A DNA stretch of 64,000 nt. Source: Saposhnikovia divaricata. Lineage: Eukaryota; Streptophyta; Magnoliopsida; Apiales; Apiaceae. How positions within the stretch are numbered: position 1 is the stretch's first letter; every line of letters begins with the position of its first letter. The stretch is from assembly GCA_036435485.1 (NCBI GenBank), contig CM071597.1:146999647-147063646 (forward strand), read 5' to 3'. The notes beneath the pieces were generated by a model that did no database searches, was not told where the DNA came from, and saw nothing but the letters and a program-made list of their open reading frames with translations. Below, piece by piece: positions 11,900 through 24,553 of this stretch. The translations under genes were made by a program, and so were the position numbers.

Positions 11900-12310
11900 T
11901 TTCTTACGGATCAATACAAAAACCGATTGCCCAAAAGACCCAGATACGAAAGCTCTTTCATATCTTCACAAAACAAACGTCACTTTGTCCAAATGCAGTT
12001 CCACAACCTGGACACTTCCCATGTCGGATCTCTAGATTTCTTGGAATGCAGGGATTGCAAACTAGATGAAAGTATTAGAGTAGTCTGTCTTGAAAGTGTC
12101 CTGATGCATGTTTAAAACAATAAGTAAAAGGCATGTTAGAATGAATAAACCAAACGATTGAAACATCTTATAGCAGCAATTTGGGCATTCAAGGTTGTAA
12201 GAAAATGGCAATATACTCGTCACTATTCTTAAGAATAAAAGCCTGCCACATATGGCAAACATAAACGAACAGATAACTTGACATAGATGGTCAATAATCC
12301 TTCTCATTTC
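11900..12310 (-). other. Possible further captured exon pieces
   Basis: On the minus strand two short stretches encode paired-cysteine motifs (LECPNCC at about 12195 and GKCPGCGTAFGQS at about 12005) with stops and frame changes between them. They may come from a zinc-binding protein captured with the other exons, but I cannot name the family, and the motifs could be chance. Confidence 0.25.
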
Positions 12311-12673
12311 TTTGACTTGTTAAGACTAATAGCAGTCAATTTAGTATTACCATTGTAATATGTAACGATAGATATTTAATTAGATGGCTGGTGTGCAAAA
12401 GTACTATACTCTAGAGTTTAATGTAATTAAGGTTCAGATAAAAATGGAAATCGAAACCATAACACATTTATCACTTGCAGGAAATATAGCATTTTTAGTT
12501 CGCCATATAGTCTACTGTCCGGCTTTAAACAAAGAGACTTGCTTGAAGGAGAAGTTGGTCACGAACAATGGTAAAGTACAATGCTATTTTCACTTGCATT
12601 ATACAGTTACATATTATTTAACAGGATGTATTGTCATTCTATATATAACGAAAATAGCAATTAAGAGTCTTAC

Positions 12674-12769
12674 TATCAGCAATACTGGTAACTTGGGGTC
12701 TATCTTGGCAAATATTTGGAAGCTTGTTCATTCCTAAAGATGCAGCAAGCAATCTGTGTACAACAACAT
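12674..12769 (-). pseudogene. DIS3/RRP44 exoribonuclease exon fragment
   Basis: A 96-bp exon bounded by a good acceptor (TTCTCTTCCAG) and donor (GTAAGA) on the minus strand. It reads (D)VVVHRLLAASLG followed by KLPNICQDRPQ and a TSIAD end. This matches the RNB-domain region of plant DIS3/RRP44, the catalytic 3'-5' exoribonuclease of the nuclear exosome, around the conserved VHRLLAA segment. It is only one exon and no flanking DIS3 exons are recognisable, so it is a captured fragment. It may be spliced into a chimeric transcript with the PLAA-like exons, which lie upstream on the same strand. Confidence 0.7.
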
Positions 12770-13377
12770 CTGGAAGAGAAGAAAGTGATGTCACATAAGT
12801 ACAATAATTCTATTTATGGTTTATCAATCTTTAACTTTTAAGTACAGATATACATAAATACTGAAGCATTTATTGACCTGCATATCTCCTGATAGAGGTA
12901 AAATGTGTATAAAGCAGCACTGCAAGTAACATCACTGCAAGACTCTAAATATATCTATAGTTTCTGACTAGTCATACAGCTATAAGATTGATTTTAAAAC
13001 TGAATAATCTATTTTTTTGCAAAATTTCAATTAACCCCAGCCTGAATTTGCAGAATTTGCAAGTCTTTTCAGTCAACTAAATAAAACATACAAAAATGGA
13101 TTTAAAAAAATTGTCATTGTACAATTTCTACTGGAGGTATTTGTATTCTGCTCCATTCACGATATCAGAACAGAGACAATATATATAACATGGCACTAAC
13201 TCACACAATAAAACAACAGCAAAGCAACATAATTCACACTTTCAAGTGACTCCAAAGCCAAACTCTTGCAAAAAAATAATGATCTCTTACATGTTACAGT
13301 CTAACTTGCTGAACCAATATAAAAAAAAGGAGAAAAAGAATGAATAAACACACCCGAATGCCCAGATAAGGTATGTA

Positions 13378-13741
13378 AACTTGCTTTCCATTCCAAAGCT
13401 TTACCGTTTTGTCACTAGAACCTGGAACATTATTGACAAACTGTTCAAAATCTATCACCGTAACCATCCACTTTCAATACCAGTTGCATTCTTTTCCTGA
13501 TTATCCGGCATGCAATGAGATCATGGTAAACTATAAACCAAGATAGAGGTAGACATGGTAAAAAGACAAAGGAAAATAGAATGCCTACACAATCACACTG
13601 CAAAACGGGGAAAAAAACAAGATTATAGCCACCTGTTATCAATTCTCATGATGGAAGCTTCATAACTGCTTGGATTACTGTGTTATGATATGAGCCTTCC
13701 AAACCTCAACTTTCTTGCCCCCTCTCCACCGTCTTAATGTA
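13378..13741 (-). pseudogene. PLAA/Ufd3 (WD40) exon fragments
   Basis: Two minus-strand exons. The first (13741-13633) follows an acceptor TTGTAG and reads TLRRWRGGKKVEVWKAH, then, after a one-base frame change, IQAVMKLPS, a TGA at the position of Gly, and ELITG. The second starts at 13421 after TGTTCCAG and continues in phase as SSDKTVKLWNGK. The order and phase match the WD40 propeller of plant phospholipase A2-activating protein (Ufd3/Doa1 family), a ubiquitin-binding Cdc48 cofactor. The frameshift and stop show it is non-functional. The rest of the gene is absent; the fragment was carried by the CACTA element. Confidence 0.75.
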
Positions 13742-14760
13742 CTACAATGAGTATCTCGATTCAGAAAATTAGACAAGTACTGCTGTAATTTAGAAACTAG
13801 AACTATATCCATCCTACAATTTGACCAATAAATATAACAAGGGAATAGTAAAGGGCAAAGGGAGCAAATGACATTGACATTTTTTTTAAAAAACATAAAC
13901 TTGAATAGCATTTCATAATAACATCTCAAGAACCCTTAATGAAATTTAAACAATTTACCATCACGAATTGGTGGATGGCCAGTAATTCAACAAGGAAGAG
14001 AATGAAGGGTAAGGTTTGATATACAGGGAATTAAGGATGACCTGAAGTCTCCCGCATTGGTATGTTGGTAGCATTATTACAACACCTATGACTGTTTAAA
14101 GAGAACCATGCTATTATATGCTTGGCCAGATCCCTTTATAGCAGAGGTGGCTTGTTTTGGTTATGCACAAAATGGTGATTTGCTTGGTTTTCAACTTTTT
14201 ATGTAACTGGTAGGGGGAGAGATGTCAAGTAACCTATATCAAGTAAGATGCAGATACGTATAAAAACCCACTTATTAAAAGCAAAGGCATATGAAGTAAA
14301 CAACAGAGATTGTATAAATCATAGTTTTTGGACTACACAAAAGCTTCACAATCCGGTTAAACTTAGCTTTACCGATCAAACCATCGATACCCACTTATTA
14401 TCTACCTGCCAACATAATAATACAAGACACCCACCCGTAGTCAAAAATCCGATTCAATTGTATACAATAAATCAAACCCAATTCATATAGGAATCAAACG
14501 CAAATGACAATTAAAACCCAGCAATGACCCAAATTTAAAACCCTAAAATTAAAAACCCCAATTGACAACAAACACTTACAAATTGAATCCAAGCAACAGA
14601 GAGATGACCAGAGAACAGAGAGATGTGGATGTCAGATGAAGAACAGAGAGACGTGGAGATGTTGATGTCGCTCGGGAGCTCGAGAGATGTCTGTGTGTGT
14701 TTGATTTTGAAAGAATTGTTTTGATTTTACTTAACTAATTAGTTAAAAGCAAAACAATTT
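13742..14760. other. CACTA interior, no recognisable gene
   Basis: Low-complexity, intron-like DNA between the PLAA-like exons and the right subterminal repeats. 14540-14700 resembles a gene 5' region read on the minus strand (CT-rich with CTCTCTGTTC motifs), possibly the promoter/leader captured with the exons. No open frame is convincing. Confidence 0.3.
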
Positions 14761-15073
14761 TTTTAGGATACATAGCGTTTGTAAAAGCGTTGTAGTACTA
14801 TTTAAATAAATAAATAATTAAAATCTAATTACTTAAAACATGTTACTTAGATAGCGCTTGTATAAACGCTATAAAACATGTTACTTAGATAGCGTTTGAA
14901 TAAGAAATGCTATTGTAGTATTTTTTATAAATTTTCATTTATTTTCAATTTTATTTTTTATAACTTGCATAGCGTCTTTTAAAAAAACGCTATGTAAGTA
15001 GTATCCTTACATAGCACATTAGAAAGACGTTATGTAAGCAGCGTTTCCTAAGATTAAATTTGTAGTAGTGATT

Positions 15074-16026
15074 ATGAGGCTGAAAGGTTGGGCTATTTTT
15101 CGGTACTGATGTGAAAAATTCATAGAATTTTTTCTGGTTACGTAAGCTGTTTTATTTTAGTGTTTCCGAAGTTTCAACGATCCAATTGTCAAAATTTTGG
15201 ATAGCATCTTCCTTGCTTAGGTATCTAAATTGTGAACGGTAAAGATTGGATTTAGAGGTCCAAAAGGTCAGTTTATTCAGGTACGAGCATGAACTATTTG
15301 CACCATGGTGGATAATGCTTCCTGTGGTGCAGCGACTCGGACTGGATATTTTTGGTCCAAAAGTATTTTTCGATTAATTCTTAAACTAGACCCATGGTTA
15401 GTATGAACAATAGTGAATTAGTTAAATTGTAATGATTGTGATATATTATATACGTAATATATACGTATTAATATATATAAGAAATTAAGGCTTTTTTCAG
15501 ATATTATTCCGTTGTATTTAGAATTATTAGAGCTAACAAAATATCTAGAACATTCTATCTTATTGGGTTTAACCTAATATATGAGAATACATTTTCAAAT
15601 TTACAACTATTGCATCTCCTAACTTGAACTTGTATCAATTTACAATATAAGTTGGTATGAATGAGAGAATCGAAATAGGTGGAGTAATAGAAAAGGAATT
15701 TGAAAGAATTGATGGGACGTTTGATTCGTGGTAGAGAAAAGGAATGAAGTTCAAAAAGAAAAAGAGTAATTGCACTTTGATGGCCTGTACTAAAACATTT
15801 TTGTAGATTGATGGCCAATACATAAATCAACAATGTAATGACCAAACAAAATATCTTTAAGCATTATATATGGACGTACTTCAAAAAACTCTAACTTCGT
15901 TAACGATTTGGGGGCTACTTTTGTCTCTTCCTATTTTTAACTGGTAGAAAGAATGTATATCTATATATTTACACGTTATCATTCTTTACAGCAACATCGA
16001 CGACATCATTCTCTTTCCCCAACAAA
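15074..16026. repeat. Direct duplication, copy B, and plain intergenic DNA
   Basis: 15074-15480 repeats the segment seen in copy A (3235-3467 plus 10798-10920). 15480-16026 is AT-rich DNA with no gene, MITE or LTR that I can support. Confidence 0.5.
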
Positions 16027-17196
16027 CACTAGTACAAAACATGTCTTTTATGTCGCCTTTTTTGGTCTTATACGTCGGCAAATTGGCGACGTAAGGAGGG
16101 GCGCGCGTCGTATAAAGTCCCTTGTCTTTTATGTCGGTTAAAAATACGACGTATAAAGCCTAATATACGTCGGTAAAAATACCAACGTATAATGGTGAAG
16201 AAGGCCAACGTATAATGTCACTAAAAGGCCGACATATAAGACAAAAAGGGCGATGTATAATGTCATAAAAAGGCCGATGTATAAGACCAAAAAGGGTGAC
16301 GTATAATGTCATAAAAGGCCGACGTATCAGACCAAAAAGGGCAATGTATATTGTCTAATATACGTCGGTTTTGAAGTCGACGTAAAAGATTTAAAACCCG
16401 ACATATAATGTCATAAAAGGCCGATGTATAATGTTGAAGAAGGCCGACGTATAATGTCATAAAAAGGCCGACGTTTAAGACCAAAAAGGACGAAGTATGT
16501 GATGCTTTTATATGTCGCTTACACTTTTTAAAACCGACGTATATATCTACTGAAAAATGATAGTTTTTCCCTTGTTTATATTTATATATACACCAAAATT
16601 CCTGTTATTACAAACCAAAAAAAATAATAAAACTTGCAATCCAAATTTCTCAACCAAGTGATTAATTAAATTAAAATAATTATTATTACATACTTAAAAA
16701 TACATATCTACAATATTTATAAATTCTTGATCCAAGTAACCATGTCATACGTTTAATTCAACATGTGTCATACATCATGACTATCATAATTTCAAAATAT
16801 AGTATCCGTTTTCCCACTGCTACAAGGTATGATCATATCATACTCCCTATTTCCAGCACCTACAAAAATTATGTGTTTGAACTTGTTAGCACAAAAATAC
16901 AAATAAAATATATTCACAAGTAAAACATGCTTTAGTATATTTTTAATTTAAAAATGAAAATATTTTTTGAACTTAAGAGTCGTGTACCCGATCACATATA
17001 TTCACGAGTAAAATAATCTGCCTAAATATCTCGATTTTCTCCAATTTTTTGGTTTGTGTATCTTTTTCCAAGACCCTGCATGTCAAAAGAATTGTTAATT
17101 TTATATACCGGTAATATTTGTTTCTAATATCTACAATAGTATTAATTCCATTTTAATTAGATAGTTCGTACCTCTGCCCACTTAACTTTAGGATAT

Positions 17197-17538
17197 TTAT
17201 GAGATAACATGACAATGGCATACATATATCTCATCACAAAATAACCACATTCTATGCCTCTTTTTCGTAGAGTCTACTCCTTCACCATGCCAAATCCATT
17301 TCACATAACCCTCCTTAAAACCACGACGGAAAAGATGATCCTCCACTGTATCAACACTACGATACATTTTAAAATTCTTATAGTCACGACATGGACAAAA
17401 GATCATCATTTGTTCTTTTCCCTTTTCCTTTTTCTTCTTTTCCAGGTATAGCGTAGCACAAGTAATGAACTCTTTAACATCATCAATATGCTCGGCTGTT
17501 GCACGTGAAATTTTGTACAACCATGTATGTCGATCCAT
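17197..17538 (-). pseudogene. CACTA transposase-associated domain fragment
   Basis: Reads from an ATG at 17538: MDRHTWLYK, later VKEFITCATLYL, FCPCRDYKNF, then VEDHLFRRGFKEGY and VKWIWHGEG. This is the layout of the plant transposase-associated domain at the N-terminus of CACTA tnp2 transposases: the MDRxW start, the CPC metal-binding-like motif, and the HL..xGF..Y..WxxHGE end. The tnp2 catalytic part that should follow is missing, because the element ends about 1.2 kb further along the minus strand. It confirms that the surrounding element is CACTA. A lysine-rich insertion (KKKKEKGKE) interrupts the domain. Confidence 0.8.
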
Positions 17539-17694
17539 TATGTATGATTTAAACTTATGTAAAATCATTGATATTTAGTATAATATATTATTAATAGTTA
17601 CAACTATTCTTGTTTTTACTATAATCTAAAGTCTATATTTAATGTGCATTGTCTTATCAAAGTTTAATCGAAAGTCGGAAATATATAATCTACG

Positions 17695-19215
17695 TGGTAA
17701 GTGGATTTTATATCCACTTGGAACGCTTCGTTTTGGCTTAAATTGATTGACTTGGCCTCAAGTATGTCGTATTTTTGATTCGTTTTAGTGAGTTTGTGCA
17801 GGGTTATTATCTTGGGGTTGGATGATATAAATTGCATATTTTATGGTGGAATTGAGTTCTAGAAGTGAAAAATGACAATTTGCAAAAGGAACGAAGGAAA
17901 AAGGAGTTAAAACGAAGAAAATCAGCAAAAATCAGCTTCTGGCATAAGCCACGGGCACAGCCAGCGCTACCAAGGGCGCAGCTAGTGCCATGAACAGTAG
18001 CAAGGGCGCAGCCAGCGCGCGTACGGGCGCAGCCAGCGCAGAGAAATTCTGCAAGATTTCGGATTTTTGTTTTGGCCATATCTTGAGTTCTACAAGTCCG
18101 TTTTGGACGATCTTACAGTCCACGCGAAGCTAACGAGATTATCTATCATTCTAAAGTGGTCCAGATGTCCAATTACAACTGGAACGGTCCAGAAATAATG
18201 AAGAAAAGTCAGCTACGAATTTTCCTTCAAAACAGAATCAGTTTAGGAAACGTATTCTGCAGAAATTCTATTTTAACTATATTTTGGGGAATTTCTTGCT
18301 GAGCAAGACCTCTAGAGCCTATATAGACACATCCTACCATTGTAATTTGTATCATTAGTTAGCATATTATAACATAGAATTCATATCTTGTTTCATTATC
18401 ATGGTTTCATCAGATCCCATGATGACGAGAGGTTCGATTATGAACTAATCCTTGTCATGGGATTCTAACGGATTTATTTATGGAGCTTTAGTATATTGAT
18501 GCTTTAAAGATCTGTGTGTGATGTATATTTGATATCCTTGTATGGTTATTCTTAATGCTTTTAGATGCGTAGCTAACATCTAAATTGAATTGTTAATCTC
18601 TTGCGAAACGAGAGTGGATCTTGAGATTTAGAACTTGCCATGCTAGCATATTATAGGTTGATGTTTTAACATCGTGATTTGTAGCGTAAATAGAGATATT
18701 ATGCTGCCCTATGTAATCAATATGGATAACTTGTGCTTAAACCGTTATGTTTTCAAATCTTATAGAGATATAGGGTCTAAACATAATTGGTGTCTATTCA
18801 TCTTCTATCTCTTTTGTGGATGTATGAGTAGTTTCGTGTTAGTATACCGAGAGGTAGCTTATACTTATTTCGTGTTGTTCGATCAGATATCATAACCATT
18901 GCATATAGTGATTAAAGGCGTCAGATCTAAGCAAAGTATTTAATGAAGTTAGGATCCCATGTTTTCTCTTGCATAAGTAATTCGATTCCAATTCTCGTTA
19001 GTTAGTTAATTCTTAGTTTTGTTAATTTGTTTCTTAGTTAATTATAGTTAATCTAAACCCAATCTTGTTAATTGTCTTAGTAGTGAATAAAAACCAAACA
19101 TTGTTGCATAGGTGCATGAACTGAATTGAAACCTAACCAGATCTCTATGGGAACGAACTTGACTTATTCATATATTACTTGTGACCACGTACACTTGCGT
19201 GATTTAGTGCAAACA
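17695..19215 (+). repeat. 5' LTR of Athila element
   Basis: Starts TGGTAAGTGGATTTTATA (the partner LTR has TGATAAATGG) and ends GTGCAAACA. At 17940-18045 it holds short degenerate GGGCGCAGCCAGCG repeats, a GC-rich island also present in the other LTR. Confidence 0.92.
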
Positions 19216-19349
19216 AGTTTTTGGCGCCGCTGCCGGGGATCATCGATGTTTTATTTTTAGTTTATGTGCTTGTCATTAGTGGTCGTTAGAGTTCATTGAC
19301 TCGGATTGTTTCTTACATAGTTGTTTAGTTCTATGTGTTTCAGGTAGCA

Positions 19350-21197
19350 ATGGGAGAACCAGCAGCAACAGCGAAAGCATTGATGTATTATTCTCAACCA
19401 ATGATCAAAGACGTCCAATTTAGCATTGTCAGACCAGCTATTGTAGCTAATACTTTCGAAATCAAGCCTAGCATAATTCAGATGGTGCAGAATTTGGTTC
19501 AGTTTGGGGGTGCTCCGATTGAAGATCCTAACATGTACATCCGGAATTTCATTGAGATCTGTGACACTTTCAAGATCAACGGGGTGTCGGAAGATGCTAT
19601 CAAATTGAGACTTTTCCCATTCTCTTTGAGGGATAAAGCTAAGGGTTGGTTGCACTCTCTACCAGCAGGTTCTATTTTGACATGGGAGGATCTTGCTCAG
19701 AGATTTCTCACTAAATTTTTTCCCATGGCAAAGACCGCAGCAATCAGGAACGCTATTATTCAATTTTCATAGCAGTCTGAAGAATCTTTGTGCGAGGCTT
19801 GGGAGCGATATAAGGAGATGCTAAGGAAGTGTCCACATCATGGGATGCCTGATTGGATGGTCATTAACTGCTTTTATAATGGCTTGGATGCAGCATCAGG
19901 TGGAGCTTTATGGGCTAAGAGCTATGCGGAAGCTTATGAGCTAATTGAGATGATGGCTGCGAATGAATACCAGAATCCAACTCAGAGATTATCACAAGGT
20001 AAATTAGCAGGAATTCTGGAAGTTAATACAGTCACAGCTCTAGCAGCTCAGCTAGAGGCACTTAATAAGAAATTGGATTTTATGTCAAAGCATGGGGTGC
20101 CTCAAGTTGCTAGTGGTGGTGAGCTATGTGAGGGCGCACATGAGACAAGTCAATGTGCCATATCTTCTGAATCGGCACAGTTTGTGAGCAACTTCCAGCA
20201 ACCTTCGCAACCAGCTCCAACCACTTATCATTCCAATTTCGGCTGAAGCAACAATCAAGATTTTCAGCAGCAACAGTTTCGTGGGGATGATGGTCAATCT
20301 TCGAATGAAAAATCTGAATTAGATGAATTGAGGTTGATGATTAAAAGTTAGGCGGTATCTCTCAAGACATTGGAGCATCAGATTGGGCAATTTGCAAGTG
20401 CCTTTCTCAATTGACCGCAGGGAGTTCTTCCTAGTGCCACAGAGGTAAATCCAGGAAAACAAGATGGCATGGAGCAGGTTAATGCCATAACACTCAGATC
20501 TGGAAATGTCACGAACGATCAGAATTCAGCAATTGAGGATGAAGAAGGAATTCATGATCAGGATCCTACAGAAAAAGAAGAAAATTCTATTTTTTCAGAA
20601 TCTGTGGTGGATAGTGATGAGGAGGAAGAGTGTGAGTCACTAGGCTTGGCTGATCTCTGGGATTCTAAGGTGCTGGTCGATGAGGTGGTTTCATGGTCAA
20701 TTCTTGGGGATAGTGCAATTGAGTCTTTTCTTGAGGAAGATGTTTTGATTGAGGGTAATGAGGATCTTCATGAGTTGTATAGGAATTTTACTGCTGATGA
20801 GATGTTAGAGGAATTGAAGGTCATTTGTTCTAAGCATGAAATCCAACTTGAGGAGAGTTCTTTTGATCCTAAGTCAGTTGTGAAGACTTTTGTTGGTGAA
20901 CTACCCACTTTCGTTCCTAATCCGTCTATTTCCACTCTTGCTCAGTCTTTGGTGGTTAATAATGAAAATCATCATGTTGAAGAAACTTCCATACTCGAGT
21001 TTAAACCATCAGATCAGCTAAGGTATGTATATTTGGGTCAATCATCTACTTTGCCTATTATTATTGTTGCTAACTTGTCAGGTAGTGAAGAGAACAATGT
21101 TACGAACACTTTTGAGGAGCAAAGAAGGCAGAAACTTGTCGTCAAGGATATAGCCCCGGAAAAGATAGTTAAATGGCCATATAGAGATACGGTGTAG
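19350..21197 (+). pseudogene. Athila gag with several stops
   Basis: Starts MGEPAATAKALMYY. The capsid-like retrotransposon gag domain is clear: FGGAPIEDPNMYIRNF, FPFSLRDKAKGWLHSLP, LTWEDLAQRFLTKFFP, and, after a TAG at about 19770, ESLCEAWERYKEMLRKCPHHG and INCFYNGLDAASGG. Further stops occur near 20244, 20349 and 20413. It then continues with EQVNAITLRSG, an acidic stretch (DSDEEEECE), and ends KWPYRDTV at 21197. Gag forms the virus-like particle that packages element RNA. The reading frame stays mostly aligned, so the damage is mainly point nonsense mutations. No zinc knuckle is obvious. Confidence 0.85.
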
Positions 21198-23027
21198 AAA
21201 TTTTCAATAGAAAAGCCATTGCCATGTCTAGCTAAAGACTTTAAACAAAAGCGCTTCGTGGGAGGCAACCCATGTGTTTCGATGATTAGGTATGTTTCCT
21301 ACTATCCCTCCTATTTACTTTCATTCAATGCGGACATGGAATATTTCAAGTTTGGGGGTAGTTCGAGGGATGAGTAGTAGATATGTAGTTGTTTATAGTA
21401 GTTATGTGTCATGTAGGATATCATGCTTTGCATTTTAGTTGTAATTCATGCATGTTTTGTTCGTGTTATTATCATGTGAGTCCATAGTAGTTTGCATTTG
21501 CACCCATGCTGGATAGGAATTTTGTGTTGTTAACGCTTTTGATTGAGAAGTGATATGCTTTGTTCTTGTGCACACACATACACTAGTAAGTTGAAGCTAG
21601 TAGACTTATTGAATGTTGTGAGTAATTAGAAAGAAATGAATATGTGCAAGTTGATTTAGTTTGCATGCTTTGAATACAAGTAGGTGCTTTAGAGAGATTT
21701 TTGCTTGGGATTGAGTATGTTTTCCCTGCACCGAGTGAGCTTTTGAGCCTTATTGCATATTTGTTGAAATTTATTCGTTTGCTTGAGTGTCCACGGATTG
21801 TTTGCATTGCTAGCAGTTGTTTGAGGTCTTTCTTGAAATGCATGACATTATTTGACAATTAAGATGATAAAGGCATTTAGGAATAACCGCATACTTTCCC
21901 ATATTACCACACCATATTTACATGATCAATTAGTTAACCACATTACTTGCCTAGACCTTTTTCTTGTATTGGCCTTACATTAATTTGAACCCACATTGTT
22001 AAAGGCTAGTAGAGTGCTTAAGGGAGTAATAAGGTGTGAAAGGAGGGGTTTATTGTTGGTCATAATTTTGGGGGAAATATTGAACATTGGGTTTGGTTGT
22101 TTACTTGATAGTCGGCATGTGTAATAAAATCGTAGGATCATTGTTATTGTTTATATTATTGCTTTATTTAGCTCTCGGAAAAAGAAAAAAAAATAGAAAA
22201 AAAAATATTAAGAGAGCATATTTGTGTTTGTTGTGATCCTACTTTAGTTGACTAGTCGAGTGTTTTTGTTGGAAGAAAAATAATAAATTATGTGGGGGAA
22301 ATAGGGTGTTGTGTATGATTCATTATAGTTCTTACTAGCTTTTGACACTTCACCTGATTTGGCTTGTTTGACATACCTTGTCCCTAGCCCCGTTACAACC
22401 CACTTAAAGACCTTTTGATTATCATCATTGATGTATGTTGTGTTAAGAGTTAGATTGATACCAAATGTCAAGCATGCTTATGATTTTGTTGGAATTGAGT
22501 GATACACTTACCCTTGTTCTTGAGTGAATATTCTTTTGTGAGTGGATTGTGAGTGTGTACTTGTTTTTGCGTATGAGATCCCGAGTTTTGTCTCAAAGAT
22601 GTACTCTTGTAGGCTTAGCAGGGTTACTAACTTATTCTTACACTTGACATGGACTTTTGAGAACTTATGCATGTTCATTGAGTAGACTATGTGAATACTT
22701 GCACTTTCGACACCAAGACATCGCATTATTACTTTAATTCTTAAGTTGAAATGACATGAGAGGATTTGAAGGTGTGGTGATGTATTAGTAGTAAATCATA
22801 TGCATTTTCATATTAGTTGCATTCATGCATTGCATTGCATTGGATTTTGTGGGTACATTCGCTATAGGCCCTCACGAGACCTTACTCGTCCACTAGGGCT
22901 GCCTAGGGGTTTAAAGGGCTTGTTGCATATGCCAAATGCAACCGTGATCACCTACGGAAGTGGTACTAATTAGTTAGTGTCTAGTTGTTTATGCTCGAGG
23001 ACAAGCATCGGTTTAAGTTTGGGGGTG
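21198..23027 (+). other. Non-coding 3' interior of Athila element
   Basis: About 1.8 kb with no open frame of note. It includes a purine-rich stretch (22170-22215) and ends in AAGTTTGGGGGTG, the polypurine tract. The pol genes that belong here in autonomous relatives are missing. Confidence 0.7.
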
Positions 23028-24548
23028 TGATAAATGGATTTTATATCCACTTGGAACGCTTCGTTTCGGCTTAAATTGATTGACTTGGTCTCAAGTATGT
23101 CGTGTTTTTGATTCGTTTTAGTGAGTTTGTGCAGGGTTATTATCTTGGGGTTGGATGATATAAATTGCATATTTTATGGTGGAATTGAGTTCTAGAAGTG
23201 AAAAATGACAATTTGCAAAAGGAACGAAGGAAAAAGGAGTTAAAACGAAGAAAATCAGCAAAAATCAGCTTCTGGCATAAGCCACGGGCACAGCCAGCGC
23301 TACCAAGGGCGCAGCTAGTGCCATGAACAGTAGCAAGGGCGCAGCCAGCGCGCGTACGGGCGCAGCCAGCGCAGAGAAATTCTGTCAGATTTCGGATTTT
23401 TGTTTTGGCCATATCTTGAGTTCTACAAGTCCGTTTTGGACGATCTTACAGTCCACGTGAAGCTAACGAGATTCTCTATCATTCTAAAGTGGTCCAGATG
23501 TCCAATTACAACTGGAACGGTCCAGAAATATTGAAGAAAAGTCAGCTACGAATTTTCCTTCAAAACAGAATCAGTTTAGGAAACGTATTCTGCAGAAATT
23601 CTAGTTTAACTCTATTTTGGGGAATTTCTTGCTGGGCAAGACCTCTAGAGCCTATATAGACACATCCTACCATTGTAATTTGTATCATTAGTTAGCATAT
23701 TATAACATAGAATTCATATCTTGTTTCATTATCATGGTTTCATCAGATCCCATGATGACGAGAGGTTCGATAATGAACTAATCGTTGTCATGGGATTCTA
23801 ACGGATTTATTTATGGAGCTTTAGTATTTTGATGCTTTAAAGATCTGTATGTGATGTATATTTGATATCCTTGTATGGTTATTCTTAATGCTTTTAGATG
23901 CGCAGCTAACATCTAAATTGAATTGTTAATCTCTTGTGAAACGAGAGTGGATCTTGAGATTTAGAACTTGCCATGCTAGCATAGGATAGGTTGATGTTTT
24001 AACATCATGATTTGTAGCGTAAATAGAGATATTATGCTACCCTACGTGATCAATATGGATAACTTGTGCTTAAACCGTTATGTTTTCAAATCCTATAGAG
24101 ATATAGGGTCTAAACATAATTGGTGTCTATTCATCTTCTATCTCTTTTGTGGATGTATGAGTAGTTTGGTGTTAGTATACCGAGAGGTAGCTTATACTTG
24201 TTTCGTGTTGTCCGATCAGATATCATAACCATTGCATATAGTGATTAAAGGCATCAGATCTAAGCAAAGTATTTAATGAAGTTAGGATCCCATGTTTTCT
24301 CTTGCATAAGTAATTCGATTCTAATTCTCGTTAGTTAGTTAATTCTTAGTTTTGTTAATTTGTTTCTTAGTTAATTATAGTTAATCTAAACCAAATCTTG
24401 TTAATTGTCTTAGCAGTGAATAAAAACCATACATTGTTGCATAGGTGCATGAACTGAATTGAAACCTAACCAGATCTCTGTGGGAACGAATTTGACTTAT
24501 TCATATATTACTTGTGACCACGTACACTTGCGTGATTTAGTGCAAACA
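23028..24548 (+). repeat. 3' LTR of Athila element
   Basis: 1,521 bp, the same length as the 5' LTR, about 98 percent identical by eye. Ends GTGCAAACA, followed by CTACG. Confidence 0.92.
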
Positions 24549-24553
24549 CTACG

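Larger units (their letters stand above)
11234..15070. mobile_element. Non-autonomous CACTA element carrying gene fragments
   Basis: Ends are CACTACTACAGATTTTA (left) and TAAATTTGTAGTAGTG (right), an inverted pair, with the 3-bp duplication ATT at 11231-11233 and 15071-15073. Subterminal blocks at 11250-11500 and 14760-15050 repeat ATAGCGTTT/AAACGCTAT in both orientations, the expected transposase-binding arrays. At 3,837 bp it has no transposase. The interior carries spliced exons of at least two plant genes, PLAA/Ufd3-like and DIS3-like, both on the minus strand, which makes it a gene-capturing CACTA. Confidence 0.88.
17695..24548 (+). mobile_element. Athila-type Gypsy retrotransposon, gag only
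   Basis: LTRs at 17695-19215 and 23028-24548, both 1,521 bp, with CTACG duplicated at 17690-17694 and 24549-24553. The primer-binding site TTGGCGCCGCTGCCGGGGA just inside the left LTR is typical of the Athila lineage, and the polypurine tract AAGTTTGGGGGTG precedes the right LTR. Internally there is a broken gag-like region (19350-21197) and then about 1.8 kb without coding. Protease, reverse transcriptase, RNase H and integrase are absent, so it depended on a partner element. The LTRs differ at only about thirty positions by eye, so the insertion is young. Confidence 0.92.

Noticed and set aside
12674..13741. A genuine host PLAA or DIS3 gene
   Set aside because: Only two and one exons are present, with a frameshift and a stop, in a 3.8-kb unit with CACTA ends and a target duplication.
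17807..18123. Alanine/cysteine-rich minus-strand proteins in the Athila LTR
   Set aside because: They come from GGGCGCAGCCAGCG-type repeats in the LTR and occur identically in both LTRs; no evidence of a gene.
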